NCBI RefSeq assembly: GCF_001298265.1 | Contig: NZ_LGSZ01000045.1 | Coordinates: 62,001 to 126,000, forward strand | DNA: 64,000 nucleotides | Source: Allobosea vaviloviae | GTDB lineage: Bacteria > Pseudomonadota > Alphaproteobacteria > Rhizobiales > Beijerinckiaceae | Direction: 5' to 3' | In this document: positions 1-7,735 of the stretch, piece by piece | Layout of the letters: every line of letters starts with the position of its first letter | Numbering within the stretch: the first letter of the stretch is position 1 | Made by a program: the position numbers and the translations under genes | The notes under the pieces: model-generated | Told to the model about the DNA's origin: nothing | The model's input: only the letters and a program-made list of their open reading frames with translations | Database searches by the model: none

Positions 1-2
1 GA

Positions 3-1643
3 TTCGGAGCGGCACGCCTGGCGGCCATGCTCGCGGTGACGCTCGGGCTCGTCGGCTTCTTCGGCTTCGTCATGCTGAAGGTGTCCCAGCCTGCCATGGG
101 CGTGCTGTTCTCCGATCTTTCGCAGCAAGACGTCAGCGCGATCCTCAAGGACCTCGACACCCGCAATGTGAAGTATGAGCTGCGCGGCGACGGTCAGACC
201 GTGCTCGTCGCCAAGGCCGACGTCCCGCGCCTGAGGCTCGACCTCGCAAGCAAGGGCATCCCTGCCGGCGGCGGTGTCGGCTACGAGATCTTCGACAAGG
301 GCGACGCCTTCTCCTCGACGAGCTTCGTCCAGAACATCAATCATCTGCGCGCGCTGGAAGGCGAGTTGTCGCGCACCATCAGGTCGATCAGCCGGGTCCA
401 GGCGGCGCGGGTGCACCTCGTCATCCCGGAGAAGCGCCTGTTCGAGCGTGACCGCGAGCCGCCGCGGGCCTCGATCGCGCTGAAGCTGGCGGGCGAGCTC
501 GATGCAGCCCAGGTCCGGGCCGTGCGCCATCTCGTCGCCTCGGCCGTCGACGGCCTCAAGCCGGAGCGCGTCTCAATTGTCGACGAGCGTGGGCGGCTGC
601 TGGCCGACGGCGCGCAGGGCGATAATGGCATTGCCGGCCTCGGCATCGAGGAACGGCAGGTCGGAATCGAGAAACGGCTCAAGAACCAGATCGAGGACAT
701 CGTCGCCAGCATCGTCGGCCACGGCCGGGCGAGGGTGCAGGTGTCGGCGGCGCTCGACAGCAACCGCATCGAGAGCCGCTCTGAAACCTTCGATCCCGAA
801 AGCCGGGTCGTCCGTTCCAGCCAGAACCGCACCGAAGCCTCGACGACCTCGGAAGGCGGGGGCGCCGTGACCGTGGGCAATGAGCTGCCGGGCGCCCAGC
901 AGGGCCAGGGCGGCGCGGCTCCGAAGGACGCCACGCAGAAGAACGAGGAGGTCGTCAACTACGAGATTTCGCGCACGACCCGCACCGAAGTTCTGGAAGG
1001 CGGCCGGGTCAAGAAGCTCTCGGTCGCCGTGCTGGTCGACGGCACTTACACGCGCAGCCCCAATGGCGATGTCAGCTATCAGCCCCGCAGCAACGAGGAC
1101 CTCGAGCGCATCGGCCAGCTGGTCCGCTCGGCGGTCGGTTTCGACGACGGCCGCGGCGACAAGATCGAAGTCGTCAATCTGCGCTTCGCCGAAGCTCCTC
1201 CGGCGGTGACCGATCTTGTCGAGCAGAGCCTGGTGCAGCAGCTCCTCTCCTTCACCAAGGAGGATCTGGTCCGCTTCGCCGAGCTCGGCGTCATTTCGCT
1301 GCTGACGCTGATCGTGCTGATGGTCGTGGTGCGGCCGCTGCTCAAACAGGTTCTCGCGCCCGAAGCCGGCGTCGCGAGGGCCTTGCCGGCCTTCATGCGC
1401 GGCGGCGCGATGGTCCCGGTCGAGACGACCGGCGATCCGGCCGGTCAGCGATCGCTGACGGCCGCCGGCGGCATGCCCATCGACGTCGAGTCTCCCCATT
1501 CAGACCGCATGCTGGCCGTGGCCCAGATCAAGGGCCAGCTCAAGGCCCAGTCGGTCGAGAAGATCGGCAACATGGTTTCGCAGAACCCGGCCGACAGCGT
1601 CGCGGTGCTGCGGACCTGGATTCATGAGAAGTCCCTGGCATGA
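3..1643 (+). CDS. fliF: Flagellar MS-ring protein FliF (5' end outside window)
   Basis: FliF builds the inner-membrane MS ring on which the flagellar basal body and export gate assemble. The reading frame is open to the window edge. The first visible ATG (27) is preceded by in-frame codons that continue a FliF-like N-terminus, so roughly the first 20 residues are probably missing. Visible parts are an N-terminal membrane helix just after that ATG, the ring-building region with YEIFDKGDAFSS and NINHLRALEGELSRTI, a low-complexity linker around residues 270-310, and a second membrane helix near residue 422 (VISLLTLIVLMVVV) before the cytoplasmic tail that binds FliG. It is followed after 14 nt by fliG. 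Family assignment is secure; the true start cannot be seen. Confidence 0.95.
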   Translation, partial: FGAARLAAMLAVTLGLVGFFGFVMLKVSQPAMGVLFSDLSQQDVSAILKDLDTRNVKYELRGDGQTVLVAKADVPRLRLDLASKGIPAGGGVGYEIFDKGDAFSSTSFVQNINHLRALEGELSRTIRSISRVQAARVHLVIPEKRLFERDREPPRASIALKLAGELDAAQVRAVRHLVASAVDGLKPERVSIVDERGRLLADGAQGDNGIAGLGIEERQVGIEKRLKNQIEDIVASIVGHGRARVQVSAALDSNRIESRSETFDPESRVVRSSQNRTEASTTSEGGGAVTVGNELPGAQQGQGGAAPKDATQKNEEVVNYEISRTTRTEVLEGGRVKKLSVAVLVDGTYTRSPNGDVSYQPRSNEDLERIGQLVRSAVGFDDGRGDKIEVVNLRFAEAPPAVTDLVEQSLVQQLLSFTKEDLVRFAELGVISLLTLIVLMVVVRPLLKQVLAPEAGVARALPAFMRGGAMVPVETTGDPAGQRSLTAAGGMPIDVESPHSDRMLAVAQIKGQLKAQSVEKIGNMVSQNPADSVAVLRTWIHEKSLA

Positions 1644-1657
1644 GGGGTCATTGAGCC

Positions 1658-2743
1658 ATGGCTGAAGCACGATCCCTCGCGACGCGAAACGGGGGCCTCA
1701 GCGACGACGGCGCTATCGAGGGCGGCGGCATCGGCGTCACCACCGTTGCGGACATGACGGGCCCGCAGCGGGCGGCGGTGATCCTGCTCGTGCTCGGCGA
1801 GGAGCACGGCAAGACGATCTGGTCGGAGTTCGACGACGAGGAAATCCGGATCATCACCCGGGCGATGGCGGAGCTCGGCACGGTCGACGCCGACGAAGTC
1901 GAGCGCCTGATGCTGGACTTCGTCGGCAAGCTGTCGAGCGCGGGTGCCGTGACCGGCTCCTTCGACCGCACCATCTCGCTGCTCGAAAAGATCCTGCCGA
2001 CCGATCAGGTCGCCATGATCATGGAGGAAATCCGCGGCCCGGCAGGCCGCAACATGTGGCAGAAGCTCGGCAATATCGACGCCGTCGTGCTCGCCAACTT
2101 CCTCAAGAACGAATATCCGCAGACGATCGCGGTCATCCTCTCGAAGATCCGGCCCGAGCATGCGGCCAATGTGCTGCGCAATCTGCCCAACGACCTCTCG
2201 ATCGAGGTTGTCGGCCGGATGCTGCGGCTGGAATCGGTGCAGAAGGAAGCCCTCGACCACATCGAGAACACGTTGCGCACCGAATTCGTGGCGACCCTGA
2301 CCCAGACCCGCCGCCGCGACCCGCACGAGATGATGGCCGAAATCTTCAACGGCTTCGATCGCCAGACCGAGATGCGCTTCCTCTCCGCGCTCGACGCGTC
2401 CAACCAGGAATCGGCCTCGCGCATCCGGGCCCTGATGTTCACCTTCGAGGATCTGGGCAAACTCGACCCTGCCGGGCTGCAGACGCTGATGCGCCAGGCC
2501 GACAAGGACACGCTGACGCGGGCGCTGAAGGGGGCCAGCGAGCCGATGCGGGAGTTCTTCTTCACCGCCATGTCGCAGCGCGCCGTCAAGAACATGCAGG
2601 ACGACATTCAGGGCCTCGGGCCGCTGCGTCTCAAGGAAGTCGACGAGGCGCAGACCAAGCTGGTCACCCTCACCAAGGAGCTGGCCGACAAGGGCGAAAT
2701 CGTCCTATCCAAGGGCAATGCGGAAGACGAGTTGGTCTACTGA
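1658..2743 (+). CDS. fliG: Flagellar motor switch protein FliG
   Basis: FliG is the C-ring switch subunit that couples stator ion flow to rotation and binds FliF through its N-domain. The 361-residue product has the usual three-part layout. The N-domain starts near TGPQRAAVILLVLGEEHGK, the middle domain has NEYPQTIAVILSKI (the EHPQT-type motif with Y for H), and the C-domain has the charged torque segment around RALMFTFEDLGKLDPAGLQ. An extra 30 or so polar/glycine residues precede the N-domain. Its stop codon shares one base with the next start (TGATG), so translation of fliH is probably coupled. It lies in the fliF-fliG-fliH-fliN-flbD order known from Caulobacter and relatives. Confidence 0.96.
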   Translation: MAEARSLATRNGGLSDDGAIEGGGIGVTTVADMTGPQRAAVILLVLGEEHGKTIWSEFDDEEIRIITRAMAELGTVDADEVERLMLDFVGKLSSAGAVTGSFDRTISLLEKILPTDQVAMIMEEIRGPAGRNMWQKLGNIDAVVLANFLKNEYPQTIAVILSKIRPEHAANVLRNLPNDLSIEVVGRMLRLESVQKEALDHIENTLRTEFVATLTQTRRRDPHEMMAEIFNGFDRQTEMRFLSALDASNQESASRIRALMFTFEDLGKLDPAGLQTLMRQADKDTLTRALKGASEPMREFFFTAMSQRAVKNMQDDIQGLGPLRLKEVDEAQTKLVTLTKELADKGEIVLSKGNAEDELVY

Positions 2744-3339
2744 TGATGAGCGGCGCCACGAAATTCACGTTCGGCACCGATTTCCGCGAGGGTGGGCGAC
2801 GGGCTGCGGGCGAGGCCGATGTCGCGGCCGCACGAGCCGAAGGCTTCAGCGCGGGCCGCGAACAAGGCCGCATGGAGGCCGAGAGCCAGCTCAACGGTCT
2901 GGTCGCGCAACTGGCGCGCGCCGCCGAACGTCTGGTGGGTCAGGAAGCGGCGCATGCCGCCGAGGTCGAGGCGCAGGCCGCTTATGTCGCCCTCGTCGCG
3001 GCCAGGGCATTCGCGGGCGTGGCGCTGGCGGAGCGGCCGATGGCGGCATTGGAGCAGGGCTTGCGCGAATGTCTCGCCCATGCGCGCATGGCGCCGCACC
3101 TCGTCATGCGGGTCAATGACGGCGCCGTGGAGGCGGCGGAAGCCCTGGTCAAGCGGCTGGCGCAGGAAACCGGCTTCGCCGGACGCCTGGTCGTGCTGGG
3201 TGAACCCGACATCGCGCCTGGCGACGGACGAATCGAATGGGCCGATGGCGGTTTCGTCATCGAGTCGGAACGGCTGTCGCGGCTGGTGGAGCAGGCGGTC
3301 GCAACCGCCTTCCCCGGCTTCCGCGCCCCGAAAGAGTAA
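2743..3339 (+). CDS. fliH: FliH-like flagellar export ATPase regulator
   Basis: The product is predicted to be FliH (FlbE in Caulobacter), the cytoplasmic partner that tethers the FliI ATPase to the export gate and C ring. I chose the ATG at 2743, overlapping the fliG stop as TGATG, which gives 198 residues (MMSGATKFTFGTDFREGG). A longer open frame upstream is only the shadow of fliG. The N-terminal third is alanine/glutamate-rich and helical (AAGEADVAAARAEG). The C-terminal part, with GRIEWADGGFVIESERLSRLVEQAV, matches the FliH/HrpE-type C-domain, where DGRIEW-like segments are typical. Assignment rests on this C-domain and on position between fliG and fliN. Confidence 0.85.
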   Translation: MMSGATKFTFGTDFREGGRRAAGEADVAAARAEGFSAGREQGRMEAESQLNGLVAQLARAAERLVGQEAAHAAEVEAQAAYVALVAARAFAGVALAERPMAALEQGLRECLAHARMAPHLVMRVNDGAVEAAEALVKRLAQETGFAGRLVVLGEPDIAPGDGRIEWADGGFVIESERLSRLVEQAVATAFPGFRAPKE

Positions 3340-3348
3340 GGACGACCG

Positions 3349-3699
3349 ATGAGCGCGGACACCGACCTCAACCTGCCGCCGCTGAACCCGGCCGACCTGT
3401 CCTTCGACCATGACAACTCGTCGGTCGCACGGTCCGGGCCAATCCCTGTCAAGACGGCAGAGGATCTCGAGCAGGTCTTCGACGTTCCCGTCAACGTCTC
3501 GGCGGTGCTCGGCTCCTCCAAGATCGCGATCGGCGACCTGCTCCAGATCGTGCCCGGCGCCGTGATCGAGCTCGACCGACGCGTCGGCGAGGCGATCGAC
3601 ATCTTCGTCAACGAGCGTCTGGTGGCGCGTGGCGAGGTCGTCGTGGTCGAGGACCGGCTCGGTGTCACCATGACAGAAATTATCAAGGCCGACCGGTGA
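3349..3699 (+). CDS. fliN: Flagellar motor switch protein FliN
   Basis: FliN forms the lower C ring with FliM and takes part in switching and export. The 116-residue product has a variable N-terminus and a SpoA domain from about residue 42 (VFDVPVNVSAVLG) through IAIGDLLQIVPGAVIELDR and INEPIDIFVN-like text (GEAIDIFVNERLVARGEVVVVEDRLGVTMTEI). That is the standard FliN signature and a normal length. The start is supported by AAGGACG a few bases upstream. It sits 9 nt after fliH and 44 nt before flbD. The fliM partner is not in this window. Confidence 0.95.
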   Translation: MSADTDLNLPPLNPADLSFDHDNSSVARSGPIPVKTAEDLEQVFDVPVNVSAVLGSSKIAIGDLLQIVPGAVIELDRRVGEAIDIFVNERLVARGEVVVVEDRLGVTMTEIIKADR

Positions 3700-3743
3700 T
3701 CTCCGGCCGCCCCGTCACGCATTCACGCAGAAAGGCCTGAGCC

Positions 3744-5108
3744 ATGCGCCTCATTATTGCCGGTGGTCTCAAGGGACAGCTCATCGCGGCCGCGAAGATC
3801 GCGATCGCCCATGGCGCCAACGTGACCCATACCGAGAGCCTGGAACAGACGCTCGCCGTGCTGCGGGCCAAGGGCGCAGACCTGTTGATGGTCGAGGTGA
3901 CGCTTCCGGTCGGGCAATTCGTCGCTGCACTCGAGGCCGAGCGCATCCGCACGCCGATCGTCGCATGCGGCACCTCGACGGATGCGCGCGCCGCCGTTGC
4001 CGCCATCCAGGCAGGCGCGCGGGAATATGTGCCACTGCCACCCGACCCTGAGCTGATCGCGGCCGTTCTGGAAGCGGTCGCGGCCGACCAGTCGAGCCTG
4101 ATCTGGAAGGACCCCGCCATGGAGCGGGTGGTGCTTCTCGCCTCGCAGATCGCCCGGTCGGATGCGCCGGTGCTGGTGACCGGCGAAAGCGGCACCGGCA
4201 AGGAGGTCATCGCGCGTCACCTGCATCAAAAGTCGCTGCGCAAGGACAAGCCGTTCGTGGCCGTCAACTGTGCGGCCATACCCGACAACCTGCTCGAATC
4301 CGAGCTGTTCGGCCATGAGAAGGGCGCGTTCACAGGCGCCATCGCACGCCGAATCGGCAAGTTCGAGGAGGCCAATGGCGGCACGCTGCTGCTCGACGAA
4401 ATCTCGGAGATGGACGTCCGCCTCCAGGCCAAGCTGCTGCGCGCGTTGCAGGAGCGGATGATCGACCGCGTCGGGGGCACTCAGCCGGTCAAGGTCGATC
4501 TGCGGATCATCGCGACCTCGAACCGCAATCTCGGCGATGCCGTCCGCGAAGGCTCGTTCCGCGAGGATTTGTTCTACCGGCTCAACGTGGTGCATCTGCG
4601 GCTGCCGGCGCTACGCGAGCGTCCCGGCGACATCGTCGCGCTGGCAGACCACTTCGCGCGCAAATATGCCGAGATCAACGGCATGCCGCTGCGTCCGATC
4701 GCGGCGGACGCACGCAGGATTCTGCTAGGCAATGCCTGGCGCGGCAATGTGCGCGAGCTCGAAAACACGATCCACCGCGCCGTCCTGCTCGCCAAGGGCG
4801 CCGAGATCGGTGCCGAAGCGGTGATGACGCCGGAAGGCGAGACGCTGGGTCCCGCCGGCTCGCGTGACACAGCCGCGCGGGCGGTCCAGACCGCCGAGGC
4901 TGTCACGCGTTCGCTCGTCGGCCATACCGTGGCCGATGTCGAGCGCGAGCTGATCCTCGACACGCTCGACCACTGCCTGGGCAACCGCACGCATGCGGCC
5001 AAGATCCTCGGCATCTCGATCCGCACGCTGCGCAATAAGCTCAGCGAGTACACGTCCGCCGGGATCGTTGTGGCTGAGCCGGGTCAGGCGCGCATCAACG
5101 CGCTCTGA
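3744..5108 (+). CDS. flbD: FlbD-type sigma-54 activator with degenerate receiver
   Basis: This is a sigma-54-dependent transcription factor of the NtrC class, placed like Caulobacter flbD directly after fliN. The N-terminal 115 residues have a receiver fold, but the acidic pair is replaced by Ala6-Gly7, the phosphoacceptor position is Glu51 (LLMVEVTLP), and the usual KP loop reads VPLPPDPE. The AAA+ domain is intact: Walker A GESGTGKE near 147, the sigma-54-contact GAFTGA loop near 194, and Walker [10 protein letters not shown] near 215. The C-terminus has a Fis-type helix-turn-helix ([20 protein letters not shown]). Inference: activity is not set by aspartyl phosphorylation but by a partner such as FliX, as known for Caulobacter FlbD. 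It likely activates late flagellar genes. Confidence 0.9.
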   Translation: MRLIIAGGLKGQLIAAAKIAIAHGANVTHTESLEQTLAVLRAKGADLLMVEVTLPVGQFVAALEAERIRTPIVACGTSTDARAAVAAIQAGAREYVPLPPDPELIAAVLEAVAADQSSLIWKDPAMERVVLLASQIARSDAPVLVTGESGTGKEVIARHLHQKSLRKDKPFVAVNCAAIPDNLLESELFGHEKGAFTGAIARRIGKFEEANGGTLLLDEISEMDVRLQAKLLRALQERMIDRVGGTQPVKVDLRIIATSNRNLGDAVREGSFREDLFYRLNVVHLRLPALRERPGDIVALADHFARKYAEINGMPLRPIAADARRILLGNAWRGNVRELENTIHRAVLLAKGAEIGAEAVMTPEGETLGPAGSRDTAARAVQTAEAVTRSLVGHTVADVERELILDTLDHCLGNRTHAAKILGISIRTLRNKLSEYTSAGIVVAEPGQARINAL

Positions 5109-5122
5109 CCGGGCAGGGCACC

Positions 5123-5443
5123 TCAGTAGTAGAAGCGCCGACGGTAGCGCGGCCGGGCATAGTACCGCGGCCGGGCATAATAGCGCGGACGCGCATAGTA
5201 GCGCGGCCGGGCGTAATAGCGGGGGCGCCGACGGTAATAATAATACTGGCTGAACTCCGTGTCGGTCTTGTCGAGCGCGTCCTTGACCTCTGCGGTCACC
5301 GCCTCTTCTTCGCGAGCCGGCACGGGCGCCGGAGCGGGCCCGGGAACCGCCTTGGGCTGGGCTGCCTCAACGGCAGCTACGCCGCCCAGGCTGGCGGCGG
5401 CCATGCCGCCGATCAGTGTCATGATGAATGAGCGTCTATCCAC
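5123..5443 (-). CDS. Small Tat-signal protein with RPRYYA repeats
   Basis: Function unknown. I place the start at a GTG (5443), because GGAGG lies 5 nt upstream (5449-5453) and this makes the N-terminus match the paralogue at 7196-7519. A longer ATG start would add ten residues before the signal. The 106-residue product begins with a twin-arginine signal (DRRSFIMTLIGGMAAASLGG), followed by a proline/alanine linker, an acidic helix (AEVKDALDKTDTEFSQ) and a C-terminus made almost only of Tyr, Arg and Pro with four RPRYYA units. Such a tail could bind polyanions or the cell wall; that is a guess. It is transcribed against flbD and lies downstream of the MFS gene. Confidence 0.75.
   Translation of the reverse strand: MDRRSFIMTLIGGMAAASLGGVAAVEAAQPKAVPGPAPAPVPAREEEAVTAEVKDALDKTDTEFSQYYYYRRRPRYYARPRYYARPRYYARPRYYARPRYRRRFYY
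5144..5227 (-). repeat. Tandem 18-nt coding repeat (RPRYYA units)
   Basis: Four full 18-nt units (5144-5161, 5162-5179, 5180-5197, 5198-5215) and a partial fifth encode RPRYYA repeated in frame in the small Tat-signal protein. The units differ at only a few bases, some at codon third positions and some changing no residue. This suggests recent slippage or expansion under selection for the peptide. Confidence 0.85.
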
Positions 5444-5633
5444 GGCATCCTCCGAGGCTGTTATCATCCGCATCTTCCAATGCCTTCATACGGGGAAAAT
5501 GCGGGTGAGGGGTAATGCATTTAAATGATGCTTTGTTCCATCGGTGCTTTCGTCGGTTTATGGCTAAGGCGCGAGTCCTGTCTGCTCATGACGACCGATG
5601 GGCGGCGCGGTCCTGTCCGTCCGGGCCGCAAGG

Positions 5634-7100
5634 CTACTGGCCCGAATGCGCATCGGCAGCATTGAGGGGGCGGGCGACGCTTTCAAGCGGCTGGCGCTCG
5701 GCGCGGACGGCGTAGCGGGCTGCGATCACCGCGGCGGCCAGCATCAGCACGGCACCCAACAGATAACCGGCGAAGACGCTGCCGCGTGAGCCGGTATCGA
5801 TCAGCATGCCGAAGAGCCAGGGTCCGGCGACGCCGCCGGCTCCCGTCCCGACCGCATAGAAGGCCGCGATCGCCAACGCCCGCATCTCGACAGGAAAGGT
5901 CTCGCTGACCGTCAGATAGGCGGAGCTCGCCGCCGCCGAGGCGAAAAAGAACACCACGCTCCAGCAGAGAGTGAGCTGCTGGGCGGTCAGCACGTCGCGC
6001 CAGAAGAGATAGCCCGTTCCCGTCAGCAGCAGTCCCGACAGTGCGTAGGTTGCCGCGATCATGGTGCGACGCCCGAGCGTGTCGAAGAACCGGCCGAGGA
6101 TGAGCGGACCCAGAAAATTGCCCGCCGCGAAGGGCAGGATGAACCAGCCGATGGCCTGTGACGGGACATGGTAGAAATCCGTCAGGATCAGCGCGTAGGT
6201 GAAGAAGATCGCGTTGTAGAAGAAGGCCTGCGCCACCATCAGCGAGAGGCCGACGAGCGCGCGCTGCCGATGCGTGACGAAGAGGGCACGGAAGACCTCG
6301 CCGAGAGGCGTGACCGCGCGCGGGCGCAGATGTGTCAGGGGCAGGTTCTCGTCGGCGCTCCAGGTCACGCCGGCACGGGCCTCGATCGCGGCGACGATGG
6401 CCATGGCCTCGTCCGCGCGACCATGGCTGATCAGCCAGCGCGGGCTCTCGGGGATCCATTGCCGCAGGATCAGGACGACGAGCCCCAGGGCCGCGCCGAT
6501 GAAGAAGGCAAGCCGCCAGCCCAGTTCGGGGTCTATTACGGCCGGATCAAGCAGGACGATCGCGCCGACCGCGCCGATGGCGGCACCGATCCAGAACGAG
6601 CCGTTGATCACAAGATCGACCCAACCACGCACGCGGGCCGGGACCAGTTCCTGGATCGTCGCGTTGATCGCGGTGTATTCGCCACCGATGCCCATGCCGG
6701 TCAGGAATCGGAAAGCCACGAAGCTCCAGAAATTCCAGGAGAACGCCGTGCCGGCGGTCGCGGCGAGATAGACCAGAACGGTGATGGTGAAGAGCTTCTT
6801 GCGGCCGAGGCGATCCGTCAGCCAGCCGAAGAACAAGGCCCCGAGGACGGCCCCAGCGATATAGGCGGCGCCAGCCATGCCGATCTGCGTGTTGGTGAAG
6901 CGCAGCGAGGGGCTGTCCTTCAGCGCACCCGAGAGCGAGCCCGCGAGCGTGACCTCGAGCCCGTCGAGGATCCAGGTGACGCCGAGAGCGACCACCACGA
7001 GCGTATGAAAACGCGACCAGCGCAGGCGATCCAGCCGGGCAGGCACATCTGTCGCGATGACGGCTGGGGGGTCGGCGATCGTGGGAGCGGGCTCTGCCAT
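5634..7100 (-). CDS. MFS transporter, sugar/metabolite-proton symporter type
   Basis: A 488-residue inner-membrane carrier of the major facilitator superfamily, with about 12 predicted helices. The motif between helices 2 and 3 is GWLTDRLGRKK, the classic MFS motif A, and PESPRWL near mid-protein is the sugar-porter hallmark. GIGGEYTAINATIQELVPARVRGW matches the helix 4-5 region of metabolite:H+ symporters, and the N-terminus carries WILDGLEVTLAG. The substrate is unknown. It lies between the two small Tat-signal genes in the same orientation, inside the stretch that separates flbD from flhA. The start at the first ATG gives a 30-residue cytoplasmic N-terminus. Confidence 0.9.
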   Translation of the reverse strand: MAEPAPTIADPPAVIATDVPARLDRLRWSRFHTLVVVALGVTWILDGLEVTLAGSLSGALKDSPSLRFTNTQIGMAGAAYIAGAVLGALFFGWLTDRLGRKKLFTITVLVYLAATAGTAFSWNFWSFVAFRFLTGMGIGGEYTAINATIQELVPARVRGWVDLVINGSFWIGAAIGAVGAIVLLDPAVIDPELGWRLAFFIGAALGLVVLILRQWIPESPRWLISHGRADEAMAIVAAIEARAGVTWSADENLPLTHLRPRAVTPLGEVFRALFVTHRQRALVGLSLMVAQAFFYNAIFFTYALILTDFYHVPSQAIGWFILPFAAGNFLGPLILGRFFDTLGRRTMIAATYALSGLLLTGTGYLFWRDVLTAQQLTLCWSVVFFFASAAASSAYLTVSETFPVEMRALAIAAFYAVGTGAGGVAGPWLFGMLIDTGSRGSVFAGYLLGAVLMLAAAVIAARYAVRAERQPLESVARPLNAADAHSGQ

Positions 7101-7156
7101 GCCGGATACACCGTTGGCGCCGATCGTCAGCCGCCAGAGAATTGCCTGTTGCGGGG

Positions 7157-7186
7157 AAAAGCGGAGGCGGCCTCAGCCGCCTCCGC
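7157..7186 (-). terminator. Rho-independent terminator after small Tat-signal gene
   Basis: A perfect 10-bp stem (7161-7170 with 7177-7186) and 6-nt loop lie 9 bases past the stop of the minus-strand gene at 7196. On that strand the stem is followed by TTTT then CCCC. It separates this gene from the MFS gene downstream. Confidence 0.85.
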
Positions 7187-7195
7187 CATCGTCGA

Positions 7196-7519
7196 TCAGC
7201 GGATGATCACGCGCCGACGCACGACCGGGCCACGACGGCGGTAATAGGCGCGCGGGCGACGACGCACGATGACGCGTTCGCGAACGACCGGGCGGCCATA
7301 GGGACCGCGCCTGCGAATGACGCGCTCGCGCACCACGACCTGGTTGAATTCGGCATCGGCCTTGTCGAGGCCGGCCTTGGTGGCCGCGTCGATATCCCCG
7401 GCCTTGACCGGGAGGTGGGCCGGACCCTGCGGCTCGGCCGCCTGGGACAGGGCGATGCCGCCCAGGCTCGCGGCGGCCATGCCACCAAAGATGCTCATCA
7501 CGAAGGAACGTCTATCCAA
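7196..7519 (-). CDS. Small Tat-signal protein, paralogue of the RPRYYA protein
   Basis: Function unknown. The start is taken as TTG at 7519: GGAG (7527-7530) lies 7 nt upstream, whereas the ATG at 7525 would be only 1 nt from it. With TTG the N-terminus (DRRSFVMSIFGGMAAASLGG) aligns without gaps to the protein at 5123-5443, whose start is GTG. The 107-residue product has the twin-arginine signal, a linker, the same acidic helix pattern (GLDKADAEFNQ), and an Arg/Val-rich tail with VVRERVI-type repeats instead of RPRYYA. It is followed by a strong terminator and is transcribed away from flhA. The two genes arose by duplication, with tails that diverged. Confidence 0.75.
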   Translation of the reverse strand: MDRRSFVMSIFGGMAAASLGGIALSQAAEPQGPAHLPVKAGDIDAATKAGLDKADAEFNQVVVRERVIRRRGPYGRPVVRERVIVRRRPRAYYRRRGPVVRRRVIIR

Positions 7520-7657
7520 AGTCATTCTCCAGTATTTCCGGTTCTTGGAACCGATGATCCCCACGCGGCCAGGGGACAGGCCGAATGCGGCGGTAGGACG
7601 GCCATTCAATAACGGCCTGTTCAGGAAAGGGTTCCCGCGTCGGATTTTCCGATGATC

Positions 7658-7664
7658 TTAACCA
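7658..7664 (+). promoter_or_regulatory. CtrA half-site-like motif upstream of flhA
   Basis: TTAACCA lies 72 nt before the flhA start and just upstream of a palindrome. TTAACC-type sequences are half-sites for CtrA in alphaproteobacteria. The same seven bases occur before ctrA and chpT in this window. Binding is inferred only. Confidence 0.4.
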
Positions 7665-7679
7665 CTCGTTCACCATGAG

Positions 7680-7698
7680 CCCGGCAAGAATTGCCGGG
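7680..7698. promoter_or_regulatory. Perfect palindrome upstream of flhA, possible FlbD (ftr-like) site
   Basis: CCCGGCAA-GAA-TTGCCGGG is a perfect 8-bp inverted repeat with a 3-nt centre, ending 37 nt before the flhA start. Its CGGC...GCCG arms recall the ftr elements bound by FlbD in Caulobacter, and flbD is encoded 2.6 kb upstream. There is no T-run, so it is not a terminator. The operator role is inference. Confidence 0.45.
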
Positions 7699-7735
7699 TT
7701 GCGCATGGTTTGTCGCGCAGGGAGCGGGCTGGTCG

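Noticed and set aside
573..1499. Long minus-strand open frame opposite fliF
   Set aside because: It is the antisense shadow of fliF in GC-rich sequence and has no family features.
5144..5227. Short tandem repeats that could suggest a CRISPR array
   Set aside because: The units are adjacent with no spacers and encode an in-frame peptide repeat.
7680..7698. Palindrome read as a sigma-54 promoter
   Set aside because: The GG and GC elements are not at -24/-12 spacing (TGGC-N-TTGC needs five bases between blocks).
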